NCBI RefSeq assembly: GCF_004348735.1 | Contig: NZ_SMKT01000038.1 | Span: 1 to 60,939 of the forward strand | Reading direction: 5' to 3' | Length of the DNA stretch: 60,939 nucleotides | Origin: Actinomadura sp. KC06 | Lineage (GTDB): Bacteria > Actinomycetota > Actinomycetes > Streptosporangiales > Streptosporangiaceae | Shown: piece by piece, positions 1 to 9,132 of the stretch | Numbering within the stretch: position 1 is the first letter of the stretch | How the letters are laid out: each line of letters begins with the position of its first letter | The notes under the pieces: model-generated | Told to the model about the DNA's origin: nothing | What the model saw: only the letters and a program-made list of their open reading frames with translations | Database searches by the model: none | Program-made: the position numbers and the translations under genes

Positions 1-108
1 GCCCATTTTCGGTGGGGAGAAGGGGCGCTGGCCGTGACGATCCAACCGGCGACCGCGAGATCGGTGTGTCGGCTCGAGACGAACTCGTCGCCAGGCTTCT
101 CGGTTGAA

Positions 109-498
109 TCAGGACTTCGGGCCGAGCTGATTGTGCATGGGCTCGCGGTCCAGCACCTCGATGTACATGATCTGGGTCCCTATGACGTCCAGAACCAGCA
201 TGCCTTTCGAGGACAGGAGCGGCACGCACCGATGGCCCTCGCCATACGGCTGATCCTTTGGATGGACCGCGGTGTGGATGCTTTGACAGAAATCATCGCC
301 ACAGTCGCACATCGCGACGAGAGGCACATCCCTCACGCAGATCGCCAGCTCACCTTCGCCCTCATCCTCCAAGAGAGTGACCAGCTCGGCGATGAGGTCG
401 GGAAAGGCATCCCGCACAAGGGGCCGCTCCAACTCCACGCCGTGGAGCATAGCCGGAGCCCCGCGCGACGGTCGGCCCCGTCGCACACACCGCTCCAT
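109..498 (-). CDS. Small conserved-looking protein with Cys-Asp-Cys motif, unknown function
   Basis: A 129-residue protein that I do not recognise as a named family. The core has a cysteine cluster (MCDCGDDFCQS) that could bind a metal, followed by a hydrophobic beta-strand-like C-terminus (LLSSKGMLVLDVIGTQIMY). I chose the ATG at 498 because a GGAGA sequence sits 9-10 bases upstream. An in-frame ATG 24 bases further upstream is also possible. It is the first gene of a patch with lower GC than the rest of the window, next to a DUF222/HNH gene, so it may be accessory. No signal peptide or membrane segment is visible. Confidence 0.6.
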   Translation of the reverse strand: MERCVRRGRPSRGAPAMLHGVELERPLVRDAFPDLIAELVTLLEDEGEGELAICVRDVPLVAMCDCGDDFCQSIHTAVHPKDQPYGEGHRCVPLLSSKGMLVLDVIGTQIMYIEVLDREPMHNQLGPKS

Positions 499-805
499 CA
501 CGGCAGTTCTCCAGCGACCCACGCCAATGGCAGGGCATCGGCCCTTTGCCGGTCTTGATGGCCACGCCGCCGCTCATTTGCACGTGCTCGTCCTCGACGG
601 CCGCGTCCTCGTCCTCGGGTCGCCACTGATGCACCAGCGTCACGCCCGGCTCCACGAGGTCCGGGCCGCGGAACCTGGACGGCCCGCGACCATCGCCCAC
701 GTCGCGCGTGAGGTCGGGATCCATGACACGGGGACCAATCGACCTCGTCGACGGTGTCGTTGAACGGCGGTGGCTTCCCTTGCGGCCGGGAAGAGCGGTC
801 TCGGC
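499..805. other. Gap of about 300 bases, no confident gene
   Basis: Between the small Cys-rich gene and the DUF222/HNH gene. A minus-strand reading frame with an ATG at 724 runs through the gap and 137 bases into the neighbour. Its first 60 residues look protein-like, with an acidic stretch EDEDAAVEDEH, but the rest becomes Arg/Pro/Gly-rich in the way antisense or shifted frames do. It may be the broken end of a former gene. I see no promoter, terminator or repeat that I would defend. Confidence 0.4.
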
Positions 806-2059
806 TCAGGCGGCGGCCCAGCCGATTCCGTCGGTTGGTGGCGGCGCGTGAATATCGACCGTACGCGCGTCCGGTGGCGGAAGAATCCGGTAGACGTAGC
901 GTCCGGTGGTGCCGTGACTTATCTGGATCTGGTCGGCATTTGTGTGTTTGAAACGGTTGTGCCATCCGCAGCACAGTGCGAGTCGGTCGATGTCGGTGAG
1001 CGCGCCCAGGACCCATCCTTGGACGTGGTCGACTTCGCACAAGGTCCCGGGGACCTCGCAGCCCTGCACCGCGCAGGTGGGGTACAGGGTTTCGAGGACC
1101 TGGCGTTGTGCGGGCGTGGCGAACCGGACGCGGCGGCCGAGGTAGAGCGGGATGCTCCCGTGCCCCAAGATCAATGGTGAGACTCCGGCGTTCAAGGCGA
1201 TCCGGCGGGCCTGCGCGGCGGGGATCGGGGACCCGTCGGTCAGCCGACCGGGCTTGGTGCCGCCGGTGAGGGTGTCCAGGTCGATGACAAGGGTGACCTT
1301 GGTGGCCCGGTGCCCACCCGCCAGCACGCTGACGAGCGCTGCGGCCGTCCGTTCCGGCAGGTCGCGGCGATCATCGGTGCCTGCCGGTTTGGCGAGCGGT
1401 CCGAGTGTCCCGTCCCATGCGGCGGCGTCCTCGGCGTTGAGCCAGCCCTTGACGTAGCGGCCGCCGTCCAGCGAACGGGTGGAGCTGATCCAGGACCGCT
1501 CGTACCCGCGCCGCGACTCCGCATCAGGTTGGTCAACCTCGTTCCGTTCGGCGATGACATCGCGGATGCGCCGCCCGAACGAGGCGACCTTCCCGGCCGA
1601 GAAGCCCTCGCTGACAAGGTCGAGCAGCACGTTCTCAGCAGCCGCGCAGTCTGCGTCGTCCAGCCGGGCGACAGCGTCGGCGACGGTAGAGGCGTAGCCG
1701 TAGGACAACTCTCCACCAGCAAGCATGTTGGCGACCCGTGGGAGACGGTGCCGCTGCCGGGCCAGGGTGACCCGCTCCCGGGCCCGGGTCTCACGCATCC
1801 CGAGCCGTGACCGTAGCCAGACCTGGGTGGACGGCAGCCCCCATCGCCGCATCTCGCCGGAGGCGTCCACTCGTCCGATCATCGCGGCGAGGGCGCTCTC
1901 CTGCTGATCGGACGCACGCGCAAGAGTCTCGGCGAGTTCCATGCAGGCGGCGGCGGAGTCGGGCGCGTCACGTCCGGCGAGTTCGCGAGCGATCGCCGCC
2001 ACAGCGTCCACCAATTCTCCGGTGGACGCCGAGTGAAGATCAAGAGAAATCGAACTCAC
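806..2059 (-). CDS. DUF222 / 13E12-repeat HNH endonuclease-like protein
   Basis: A 417-residue protein of the actinobacterial DUF222 (13E12 repeat) family. An N-terminal helical region (about residues 1-290) is followed by a C-terminal HNH nuclease motif (about 328-372). There the pairs C..GC, CEVDHV (first His) and CCGWHNRFKH (Asn/His) form the expected zinc and metal site. The start is a GTG with no strong ribosome site, preceded by AT-rich DNA. Members are multi-copy in actinomycetes and often sit near mobile or repetitive DNA. Here a foldback element lies just upstream. The family's biological role is not settled, so a nuclease activity is inferred from the motif only. Confidence 0.9.
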   Translation of the reverse strand: MSSISLDLHSASTGELVDAVAAIARELAGRDAPDSAAACMELAETLARASDQQESALAAMIGRVDASGEMRRWGLPSTQVWLRSRLGMRETRARERVTLARQRHRLPRVANMLAGGELSYGYASTVADAVARLDDADCAAAENVLLDLVSEGFSAGKVASFGRRIRDVIAERNEVDQPDAESRRGYERSWISSTRSLDGGRYVKGWLNAEDAAAWDGTLGPLAKPAGTDDRRDLPERTAAALVSVLAGGHRATKVTLVIDLDTLTGGTKPGRLTDGSPIPAAQARRIALNAGVSPLILGHGSIPLYLGRRVRFATPAQRQVLETLYPTCAVQGCEVPGTLCEVDHVQGWVLGALTDIDRLALCCGWHNRFKHTNADQIQISHGTTGRYVYRILPPPDARTVDIHAPPPTDGIGWAAA

Positions 2060-2431
2060 ACCTAAATTTTATCGAAAGAATCCGGCAACCCGCCACACAA
2101 AAAGACTTACTTCTGTAGCCAGCAAGACAGTCGGAGTCAAGCCCAACCAGAACCCAATTCCAACACTCAGATCATTGAACGAGTCAGTTTGATTACCGAA
2201 CTGGAGGGCGGGGGCGGTGCGTCGGGCAGGGGCAGGCGGAGCCTGCCCGATGAAAGCTGCACCAGGGGCCGCAGAGGCTCCAAAGTCAAGGGTGGACGAA
2301 GTCGATCGCGAAGCGACGCCGAAGGCGCCCTTGACTCTGGAGGGGCGGCCCCGTACGCAGCGCCGCCCCCGCCCCCGACGGCGAAAAAACAGCCAACAGC
2401 CGGCGAGGCTCAAGCACCGCAGACCTGGCAG
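2060..2431. other. Non-coding gap: AT-rich leader plus foldback element
   Basis: About 370 bases with no convincing gene. Positions 2060-2200 are clearly poorer in GC than the genes around them and probably hold the promoter of the DUF222/HNH gene, which starts at 2059 on the minus strand. Positions 2206-2374 are a nested inverted-repeat element listed separately. Open frames crossing it are low-complexity and broken. Confidence 0.6.
2206..2374. repeat. Nested inverted-repeat (foldback) element
   Basis: A 169-base stretch with arms nested inside one another. The outer arms, 12 bp, match perfectly: 2206-2217 pairs with 2363-2374 (GGGCGGGGGCGG and its complement), extended by a TGCG/CGCA pair inside. 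Within these lie a perfect 9-bp stem at 2222-2230/2242-2250, overlapping a perfect 7-bp stem at 2231-2237/2241-2247, and a 13-bp stem with one mismatch at 2280-2292/2328-2340. This multi-arm structure is larger than an ordinary terminator and lacks a T tract. It resembles a REP-like or MITE-like intergenic element. Whether it is repeated elsewhere in the genome cannot be seen here. Confidence 0.6.
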
Positions 2432-3853
2432 TCAGGGACGCCAGGCGGCGAGGACGTCCTGGGGCGTCCAGGCCAGGTCGATCGGGTCGGTGGCCTCGAT
2501 TCCGGAAAGGGAGACGACCGCGAGTCCGGTCGTGGCGGGATCGAGGCCGGGGACCTGGGCGGCGGAGCGGCGGAGGTCGGCGAGGTCGTGGGCATCGAAA
2601 GGGGTGTTGTGCCATTTGATCGAGCCGGCGAAGTAGATGCGGTTCGCAATGGGGGCTCGGTCGGCGCCCACGAGGTCGATTTCCGGGTTGAACTGGCGGT
2701 TCCACCAGCCGCCGACTGTTTCAACGTCCGGCCAGGGCAGTTCTAACAGTTCCAGAGCTTGGCGGACGAGAGGTTCTACGGCGCGGCCGCGCCATGATGG
2801 CCAGCGGCGTTGAATGATGCGGAAGCCAGCTTCGGGACGGCCTCGTCGCGCTTGTTCGTGGGCAGAGCGGAGGGCTTTCAGGTAGAGGCGCAGGTTGCTG
2901 TCGGAGATTCGATAGAGGGCGGGCTTTCCTGGTTTCGCAGAAAGGGGCTCCTCAACGGCGAGGATATTTTTCTCTGTGGTGAGGCGGCGTAGGAGGGGCG
3001 AGAGGGTTCCGGAGGGTAGGGCCGCGTCTCGGTTTCCGGCGGTGGCGGCGATGTTGGCGTGGGTCCGGTCACCGGCGCCAATGGCCTCCAGGACGCGGCG
3101 GGAGATGTCGGGGTTGGGGAATTCGGCCAGCAGCGACGCCTCCGGGACGTTGAACAGCGCGGCGGCCGGGTCGGCGCACTCGGATTCCATGAACTCGAGG
3201 GCGGGTGTTCCGTGCGGCCAGGTGCGGATGATGCCGGGCAGGCCGCCGGAAACAAGGTGCGCGTCGATGGCGTCCGCGGCGTCCAGGCCGAGGGCCTCGC
3301 CTGTGTCGGCCGGGTTCAGCGGGCCGAGTATGAGATTGTCGGCGCGTCCATAGAACGGGCGGTCGTAAGCGGTGAGGCGCTCCATCATGTGGACGTCGCT
3401 GCCGAGAAGCAGGAGCAGGACGGGTTTGGAGGAAAGGAGCCGGTCCCATCCCGTTTGCAGCGTGCCGTCGAAAAGGGGGTCCTGCTCGGCGATCCACGGC
3501 ATTTCGTCCAGGACGACGATCGATGGCCTGCTGGGGAGCGCGGAGGCGAGAATGCGGAACGCGTCGGGCCAGCTGCCGTTGTCGAGGCGCGGGACGAGTT
3601 CGGGGTCGTCCGGCAAAGCCGATTCTTTGAGGTCGCGCAGAAACGCGGACACGGCCTCGATGGGCGAGGCGCCTTTGGTGGCCGTGGAGAACACGTAGGG
3701 CACAGCCGACCGGTCGCAGAATTCCTGGACGAGGCGCGACTTGCCGACCTGGCGGCGTCCTCGGAGGGCGACGGCCGTTCCCGCGCCCGTGGCGGCGACC
3801 CGCTCAAGCCGCTTGGCGAGGAGCGCCAGCTCGGTCTTCCGGCCGATGAACAT
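2432..3853 (-). CDS. AAA-type ATPase with DUF234 nuclease-like C-terminus
   Basis: A 473-residue STAND/AAA-like ATPase of the archaeal-ATPase/DUF234 type. Walker A is GRRQVGKS (residues 32-39) and Walker B is SIVVLDEMPW (111-120). A GSDVHMM segment sits at the sensor position and a winged-helix region lies at about 245-310. The C-terminus (about 350-440) resembles the restriction-nuclease-like DUF234 domain. It contains NPEIDLVG, but the usual acidic-x-Lys motif reads SIKW, so the nuclease may be weakened or dead. Such genes are often solitary and associated with mobile or conflict systems. A tight palindromic operator lies 11 bases upstream of the ATG. The function remains unknown. Confidence 0.85.
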   Translation of the reverse strand: MFIGRKTELALLAKRLERVAATGAGTAVALRGRRQVGKSRLVQEFCDRSAVPYVFSTATKGASPIEAVSAFLRDLKESALPDDPELVPRLDNGSWPDAFRILASALPSRPSIVVLDEMPWIAEQDPLFDGTLQTGWDRLLSSKPVLLLLLGSDVHMMERLTAYDRPFYGRADNLILGPLNPADTGEALGLDAADAIDAHLVSGGLPGIIRTWPHGTPALEFMESECADPAAALFNVPEASLLAEFPNPDISRRVLEAIGAGDRTHANIAATAGNRDAALPSGTLSPLLRRLTTEKNILAVEEPLSAKPGKPALYRISDSNLRLYLKALRSAHEQARRGRPEAGFRIIQRRWPSWRGRAVEPLVRQALELLELPWPDVETVGGWWNRQFNPEIDLVGADRAPIANRIYFAGSIKWHNTPFDAHDLADLRRSAAQVPGLDPATTGLAVVSLSGIEATDPIDLAWTPQDVLAAWRP

Positions 3854-3863
3854 CGTGGCTCCG

Positions 3864-3905
3864 AACTAGGTAGATCGCATCTATGTAGATTGAGTCTACC
3901 TAGTT
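3864..3905. promoter_or_regulatory. Palindromic operator upstream of the DUF234 ATPase
   Basis: A perfect 11-bp inverted repeat (AACTAGGTAGA at 3864-3874, complement at 3895-3905) encloses a second perfect palindrome, ATCTA-TG-TAGAT, at 3879-3890. The block is AT-rich in a GC-rich setting and lies between the ATPase ATG (3853) and the stop of the thioesterase gene (3918). It therefore very likely overlaps the ATPase promoter. The repeated TAGAT/ATCTA words suggest cooperative binding of a regulator. No regulator gene is adjacent, so autoregulation by the ATPase's winged helix is one possibility. Confidence 0.6.
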
Positions 3906-3917
3906 GGCGGCCACCCG

Positions 3918-4529
3918 TCAGCGGGGGCGGGGCGGGTACTTGGCGATGAACAGGCCCTCGGCGGTGACGCAGTCATCGCCGTCCGCCCGGATGGCGCCCA
4001 CGGTGCGGATCTTGCGGCCGTCCACCTCGACCTGGCGGGCGGTGATCGTCAGCGGTTCGAAGAGCGGCGTCAGGCGGTGGTAGCGCAGCGACAGCTCGGC
4101 CGTCATGCCCGACTTGCCCGCCCAGCCGTTGGCCACGCCCAGGGTGTGGTCGAGCAGCAGCGCCGATACGCCGCCGTGGACGCTGGACGGCGGCCCCTGG
4201 TACGGCAGGCCCAGTGTGACGGTGGCCTCGATCGTGTGCGCGTCGACGGCGGTGTATTCGAGGGGCGGGGCGATCGGGTTCTCGGGGCCGGTCACCGGGT
4301 CGTGTCGCGTGTTGCCGTCGCCGCGCCACATGTCGACGAGACGGTCGTCCCGGGGTGGGGCCGTCGCCTCCAGGTCGTCGGCGACGGCGTTCAGGCGGTC
4401 GGCGATGCCGGACATGTCGGCGTCCGAGATGTCCCCGGCCCGGACGAGGGCGTCGATGACGCGGCGGGCCGCGGCGGCGGCGCCGTCGACACCGCAGGCA
4501 CGGCCCTCGGCGTGCAGGTCGAGCGTCAT
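3918..4529 (-). CDS. PaaI-type hotdog-fold acyl-CoA thioesterase
   Basis: A 203-residue protein whose second half (about 90-200) is a hotdog fold with the typical VHGGVSALLLDH helix (HGG at 118-120). It would hydrolyse an acyl-CoA, or hold one, in the cytoplasm. The first 80 residues are a helical extension also seen in actinobacterial members. The start ATG overlaps the stop of the upstream acyl-CoA dehydrogenase gene (ATGA). It is thus the last gene of a thiolase-dehydrogenase-thioesterase operon and probably trims CoA esters made during side-chain beta-oxidation. The exact substrate is not visible. Confidence 0.85.
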   Translation of the reverse strand: MTLDLHAEGRACGVDGAAAAARRVIDALVRAGDISDADMSGIADRLNAVADDLEATAPPRDDRLVDMWRGDGNTRHDPVTGPENPIAPPLEYTAVDAHTIEATVTLGLPYQGPPSSVHGGVSALLLDHTLGVANGWAGKSGMTAELSLRYHRLTPLFEPLTITARQVEVDGRKIRTVGAIRADGDDCVTAEGLFIAKYPPRPR

Positions 4530-6709
4530 GACGCCACCGGGTCGCGGGGCAGGCCGAGGAGCCGCTCGCCGATGATGTTGAGCTGGACGTCGGTGGTCCC
4601 GCCCGCGATCGACATGTTCCGGGAGTTCAGGAACATCCAGGTCGGGTCCTTCATGGCGCGCCTGCCCTCACCGGTGAGGGCGTCCGGGCCGATCCAGTCG
4701 ACGGCGGTCTCCCAGACCTGCTGCATGTGTTCGACGCCGATCAGCTTGCCGATGCTGGACTCGGCTCCCGGCTGCCCTCCGGCGAGGGAGCGGAGGGTGG
4801 TGCGCAGGCCGAACAGGCTGCTGGACTGGGCGTCGCACAGGATGCCGCCGAGAGTGGTGAGGCGTTCGTCGTCCGCGCCGTCCTCGATGATGCGGAGCAG
4901 GGCCTCGCCGCCGCTGCCGAGGGACGAGTCGTTGGAGAGCGACACGCGTTCGTTCGCGAGGGTGGTGCGGGCGAGTTTCCACCCTTCACCTGGGGCGGCG
5001 ACTAGGAGGTCATCCGAAATGAAGACGCCGTCGAGGAAGACTTCGTTGAAAAGAGTGTCGCCGGTCAACTCGCGCAGCGGGCGGATTTCTATGCCGGGCG
5101 AATTCATGTCGAGCAGGAAATACGACAGGCCCTTGTGCTTCGGGACGGACGGGTCAGTGCGGGCCAGCAAGATACCCCAGTCGGCCTCGCGTGCCATGGA
5201 CGTCCAGACCTTCTGGCCGGTGATCCGCCAGCCGCCTTCGACCTTTTCGGCGCGGGTGGTGAGCGCGGCTAGGTCAGAGCCCGCGCCGGGCTCGGAGAAC
5301 AGCTGGCACCAGCGGATGTCACCGCGCAGCGACGGCGGCAGGAAGCGCTCGTGCTGCGCGGGCGACCCGTGCGCGATCAGCGTCGGGACGACCCAGTTGC
5401 CGATGATCATGTCGTGGGGGCGGAGGTCGGCGGCGCGCAGCTCCTCGGCGATGACGAGCTGGGTGACGGCGTCGGCGCCCTTGCCCCAGGGCGCCGGGAG
5501 GTGCGGGGACGTGTAGCCGCGGTCGGCCAGATAGGTGGTGCGCTCCTTGCCGTCCAGCGCTCGGGCGGGTTGCAGTTCGGCGTGAATTTCGGCGCGGATG
5601 TGGTCGGCCCCGGGCGGCAGGTCGACGCGGAGTTCGCGGCGGGTTCCGTCCAGGGTTAGGCGCGCGACGCGGCGGCGCCATTTCCCGGTGGAGCCGAGCA
5701 GGACGCGGAGCGACTGCGCGCGGCGCAGATACAGGCCGGCGTCATGTTCCCAGGTGAAGCCGATGCCGCCGAGCGTCTGAATACAGTCCTTGGCCGTTTG
5801 GAAAGCCGCTTGGACGCTGGTTGCACCGGCGACGGCGGCGGCGAGGGATATCGCTTGCGGGTCGGCGGCAGGGTCGTCCTGCGCGCGGGCGGCGTCCCAG
5901 GCGCACGCGCGGGCCTGTTCGGCGTGGGCGAGCATTCGGGCGCAACGGTGTTTGACGCCCTGGAATTGCCCGATCGGACGGCCGAATTGCTCGCGGACCT
6001 TTGCGTATTCGGCGGCGGTGGACGTCGTCCAGTCGGCCAGGCCGGAGGCTTCGGCGGCGAACAGCGCCGCCGCCAGGTCGTGGACCTCCTGCGAGTCGAG
6101 TTTCAGAACTGACTCCGGGGGGACCGTTGTGTTCTCCAACTCGACCCTGGCCAGACGGCGTGTCAGGTCGTGGCTAGGGAGTTCTTCTACGGTCACGGCC
6201 GTCCGGGGCAGGACCAGCCAAGCGGTCGCGTCGGAAGCCCTTGCCGGGAGGACGAGGACGTCCGCCAGTGGAGCGCCCAGGATCGGGGGCGTTGTGCCGG
6301 TAACCGTGATCTCCCCCGCCGAGCGAGCGAGGGTCAGGCTTCCCGTGGCCAGGGCCACAGCGCCGATCTTCGTCCCGTCGGCAAGGGCCGGGAGGTGCTC
6401 GGTGTGTCCGGCGCGATGCAGCACGGCGCTTGCCAGGACGGTCGGCAGAAACGGGCCCGGGGTGAGGGCTCGTCCCAACTCCTCCAGGACGATGGCCAGT
6501 TCGAGGAGACCGTAGCCCGCGCCTCCAACGGTCTCCGGAAGGTGCAGGCCGAGCAGGCCCTGCGCGGCTAGATCGTCCCAGAACGGCGGCGCCTTCTCGC
6601 GTTCGGCGTCCACGGCGGCGCGGACGACCGCCTGCGTCACCTGCCGGGACGTGAAGACGCGCACCGCGTCACGCAGGTCGCGATGCTCCTCGGTCAGCCC
6701 GATGGTCAT
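4526..6709 (-). CDS. Two-domain acyl-CoA dehydrogenase, FadE34/ChsE3-like
   Basis: A 727-residue flavoprotein containing two fused acyl-CoA dehydrogenase units. Unit one (about 1-335) ends with the classic TLGGIGFTWEHDAG segment. Unit two (about 345-727) has the FAD-binding FSEPGAGSDLA segment, a TGQKVWTS strand and the terminal GGTTDVQLNIIGERLLGLPR. Normal enzymes have one unit of about 390 residues. The fused form matches FadE34-type enzymes, which dehydrogenate steroid side-chain CoA esters in mycobacteria. It starts 7 bases after the thiolase stop, with a GAGGGA ribosome site. Assignment to steroid side chains rests on architecture and neighbours, and general acyl-CoA use cannot be excluded. 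Confidence 0.85.
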   Translation of the reverse strand: MTIGLTEEHRDLRDAVRVFTSRQVTQAVVRAAVDAEREKAPPFWDDLAAQGLLGLHLPETVGGAGYGLLELAIVLEELGRALTPGPFLPTVLASAVLHRAGHTEHLPALADGTKIGAVALATGSLTLARSAGEITVTGTTPPILGAPLADVLVLPARASDATAWLVLPRTAVTVEELPSHDLTRRLARVELENTTVPPESVLKLDSQEVHDLAAALFAAEASGLADWTTSTAAEYAKVREQFGRPIGQFQGVKHRCARMLAHAEQARACAWDAARAQDDPAADPQAISLAAAVAGATSVQAAFQTAKDCIQTLGGIGFTWEHDAGLYLRRAQSLRVLLGSTGKWRRRVARLTLDGTRRELRVDLPPGADHIRAEIHAELQPARALDGKERTTYLADRGYTSPHLPAPWGKGADAVTQLVIAEELRAADLRPHDMIIGNWVVPTLIAHGSPAQHERFLPPSLRGDIRWCQLFSEPGAGSDLAALTTRAEKVEGGWRITGQKVWTSMAREADWGILLARTDPSVPKHKGLSYFLLDMNSPGIEIRPLRELTGDTLFNEVFLDGVFISDDLLVAAPGEGWKLARTTLANERVSLSNDSSLGSGGEALLRIIEDGADDERLTTLGGILCDAQSSSLFGLRTTLRSLAGGQPGAESSIGKLIGVEHMQQVWETAVDWIGPDALTGEGRRAMKDPTWMFLNSRNMSIAGGTTDVQLNIIGERLLGLPRDPVAS

Positions 6710-6716
6710 GTATCCC

Positions 6717-7889
<1,173 letters not shown>

Positions 7890-8017
7890 TCACACATCTC
7901 GAACCCGCGACCCCGACGACCCGCCCGCCTCGGGCGGCACGTGCGGCCGGGAGGCGCTGAGGGGTCTGAGGGCATGGGACCAGACTAGAATTCATTCTTG
8001 TCAGCGGGCCGCGTGTG

Positions 8018-8032
8018 TCCCACTCAGCGGTT
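8018..8032. promoter_or_regulatory. Steroid-cluster 15-bp operator-like site 1
   Basis: TCCCACTCAGCGGTT, 11 of 15 matches to the shared pseudo-palindrome TCCCGNTCAGCGGGA. It lies in the divergent thiolase/SDR promoter region, 38 bases from a better copy at 8056. A further half-site, TCAGCGGG, is at 8001-8008. Confidence 0.4.
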
Positions 8033-8055
8033 TCGGTGGTTGTGTCATGTGCCGC

Positions 8056-8070
8056 ATCCGCTCAGCGGGA
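8056..8070. promoter_or_regulatory. Steroid-cluster 15-bp operator-like site 2
   Basis: ATCCGCTCAGCGGGA matches the shared motif at 12-13 positions. Its core CCGCTCAGCGG (8058-8068) is an almost perfect palindrome around the central C. It is located about 90 bases upstream of the Hsd4A-like SDR start, in the divergent thiolase/SDR region. Confidence 0.5.
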
Positions 8071-8156
8071 CGGGGCGGCAGGCCGAACTAGAATACGTAC
8101 TAGCCTCCGTCGAGCCGTTAGGCGCGGCGCTCCAGAACATCGACCCGGAGGCTCCG

Positions 8157-9077
8157 ATGAACGCTGATCTGTCCCTGGCGGGCCGCACCGCCGTCGTCAC
8201 CGGCGCGGGTGCCGGGCTGGGCCGGGCCGAGGCGCTCGCCCTGGCCGCGAACGGGGCGAGCGTCGTGGTCAACGACATGGGACCGGCGGCGGACGACGTC
8301 GTCGCGGAGATCACGAAGGCGGGCGGGCAGGCCGTCGCGGTGACCGGGGACGTCGGCGACTGGTCGATGGGCGACACGCTGGTCTCGGCAGCCGTCGACA
8401 CGTTCGGGTCGCTGGACGTCGTGGTCAACAACGCGGGCGTGCTGCGCGACAAGATGCTGTTCAACCTGTCGGAGTCCGATTGGGACGACGTCGTCCGCGT
8501 CCATCTGAAGGGGCATGCGGCCGTGTCGCGCGCCGCCGCCGCGCACTGGCGCGCCGCGAGCAAGGCGGCCGGCGGGCCGGTGTACGGACGGGTGATCAAC
8601 ACGGCGTCGGAGGCGTTCCTGTTCGGGTCGGCCGGGCAGCCGAACTACTCGGCGGCGAAGGCGGGGATCGTGGCGCTGACGCTGTCGACGTCCGCCGGGC
8701 TGGCCCGGTACGGGGTCCGCGCCAACGCGATCTGCCCGCGCGCCCGGACCGCGATGACCGAGGCGTCGTTCGGCGAGGGCACCTCGCCCGGCGGGCTGGA
8801 CGTGATGGCGCCCGAGCGGGTCGGGACGTTCGTGGGCTATCTGGCGTCGCCCGCGTCCGAGAAGATCAGCGGGCAGGTTTTCGTCGTTTACGGAGACATG
8901 GTCGCGCTGCTCGCCGCGCCGACGGTGGAGCAGAAGTTCACGGCGGCGGACGGCGTCTTCTCGGTGGAGGAGTTCGGCGCGCAGATCACGCCCTACTTCG
9001 AGGAACGGGACCCGCGCCGGACGTATGCGGCCTACAGCATCGCCGCGCTCGACGACACCGGCACCACCCAAATGTGA
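8157..9077 (+). CDS. SDR dehydrogenase, Hsd4A/ChsB1-like
   Basis: A 306-residue short-chain dehydrogenase. It has the NAD(P)-binding TGAGAGLG (15-22), NNAG (91-94), catalytic Ser near 151 and YSAAK (Tyr164, Lys168). About 60 extra residues follow the SDR core, as in the HSD17B4-type hydroxyacyl-CoA dehydrogenases. In mycobacterial steroid catabolism such enzymes (Hsd4A/ChsB1) oxidise the 3-hydroxyacyl-CoA of the side chain. That step would feed the thiolase encoded on the opposite strand. The start ATG follows a CGGAG ribosome site, and a terminator hairpin follows the gene. The role is inferred from family and context. Confidence 0.85.
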   Translation: MNADLSLAGRTAVVTGAGAGLGRAEALALAANGASVVVNDMGPAADDVVAEITKAGGQAVAVTGDVGDWSMGDTLVSAAVDTFGSLDVVVNNAGVLRDKMLFNLSESDWDDVVRVHLKGHAAVSRAAAAHWRAASKAAGGPVYGRVINTASEAFLFGSAGQPNYSAAKAGIVALTLSTSAGLARYGVRANAICPRARTAMTEASFGEGTSPGGLDVMAPERVGTFVGYLASPASEKISGQVFVVYGDMVALLAAPTVEQKFTAADGVFSVEEFGAQITPYFEERDPRRTYAAYSIAALDDTGTTQM

Positions 9078-9094
9078 GCCCCCGAAATTCAACT

Positions 9095-9132
9095 GGCCGC
9101 CCTTCGAATGAGGAGGGCGGCCGGCCTGTTTT
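9095..9132. terminator. Bidirectional rho-independent terminator
   Basis: A perfect 9-bp GC stem (GGCCGCCCT at 9095-9103 with 9114-9122) and a 10-base loop, followed by GGCCTGTTTTA on the plus strand. It lies between the convergent ends of the two SDR genes and reaches the stop codon of the minus-strand gene, so it probably serves both. Confidence 0.75.

Larger units (their letters stand above)
7986..8103. promoter_or_regulatory. KstR-like operator sites in the thiolase/SDR divergent promoter
   Basis: Two AT-rich sites lie between the divergent thiolase and SDR genes. TAGAATACGTACTA (8089-8102) agrees at 12 of 14 positions with TAGAACACGTTCTA, a form of the KstR operator as I know it from mycobacteria. 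It is flanked by C and G to give CTAG at each end. TAGAATTCATTCTT (7986-7999) is a weaker relative and shares the exact 10-mer AGAATTCATT with the IclR/LLM promoter (reverse complement at 30410-30419). The second site overlaps the likely promoter of the SDR gene. The 11-kb TetR gene is a good candidate for the protein that binds here. Confidence 0.5.

Noticed and set aside
1..108. Left edge before the first gene
   Set aside because: No convincing frame; the plus-strand frame starting at 34 is antisense to the better minus-strand gene.
362..724. 120-codon minus-strand frame overlapping the first gene
   Set aside because: The start looks protein-like but the rest is Arg/Gly/Pro-rich and overlaps a better gene by 137 bases.
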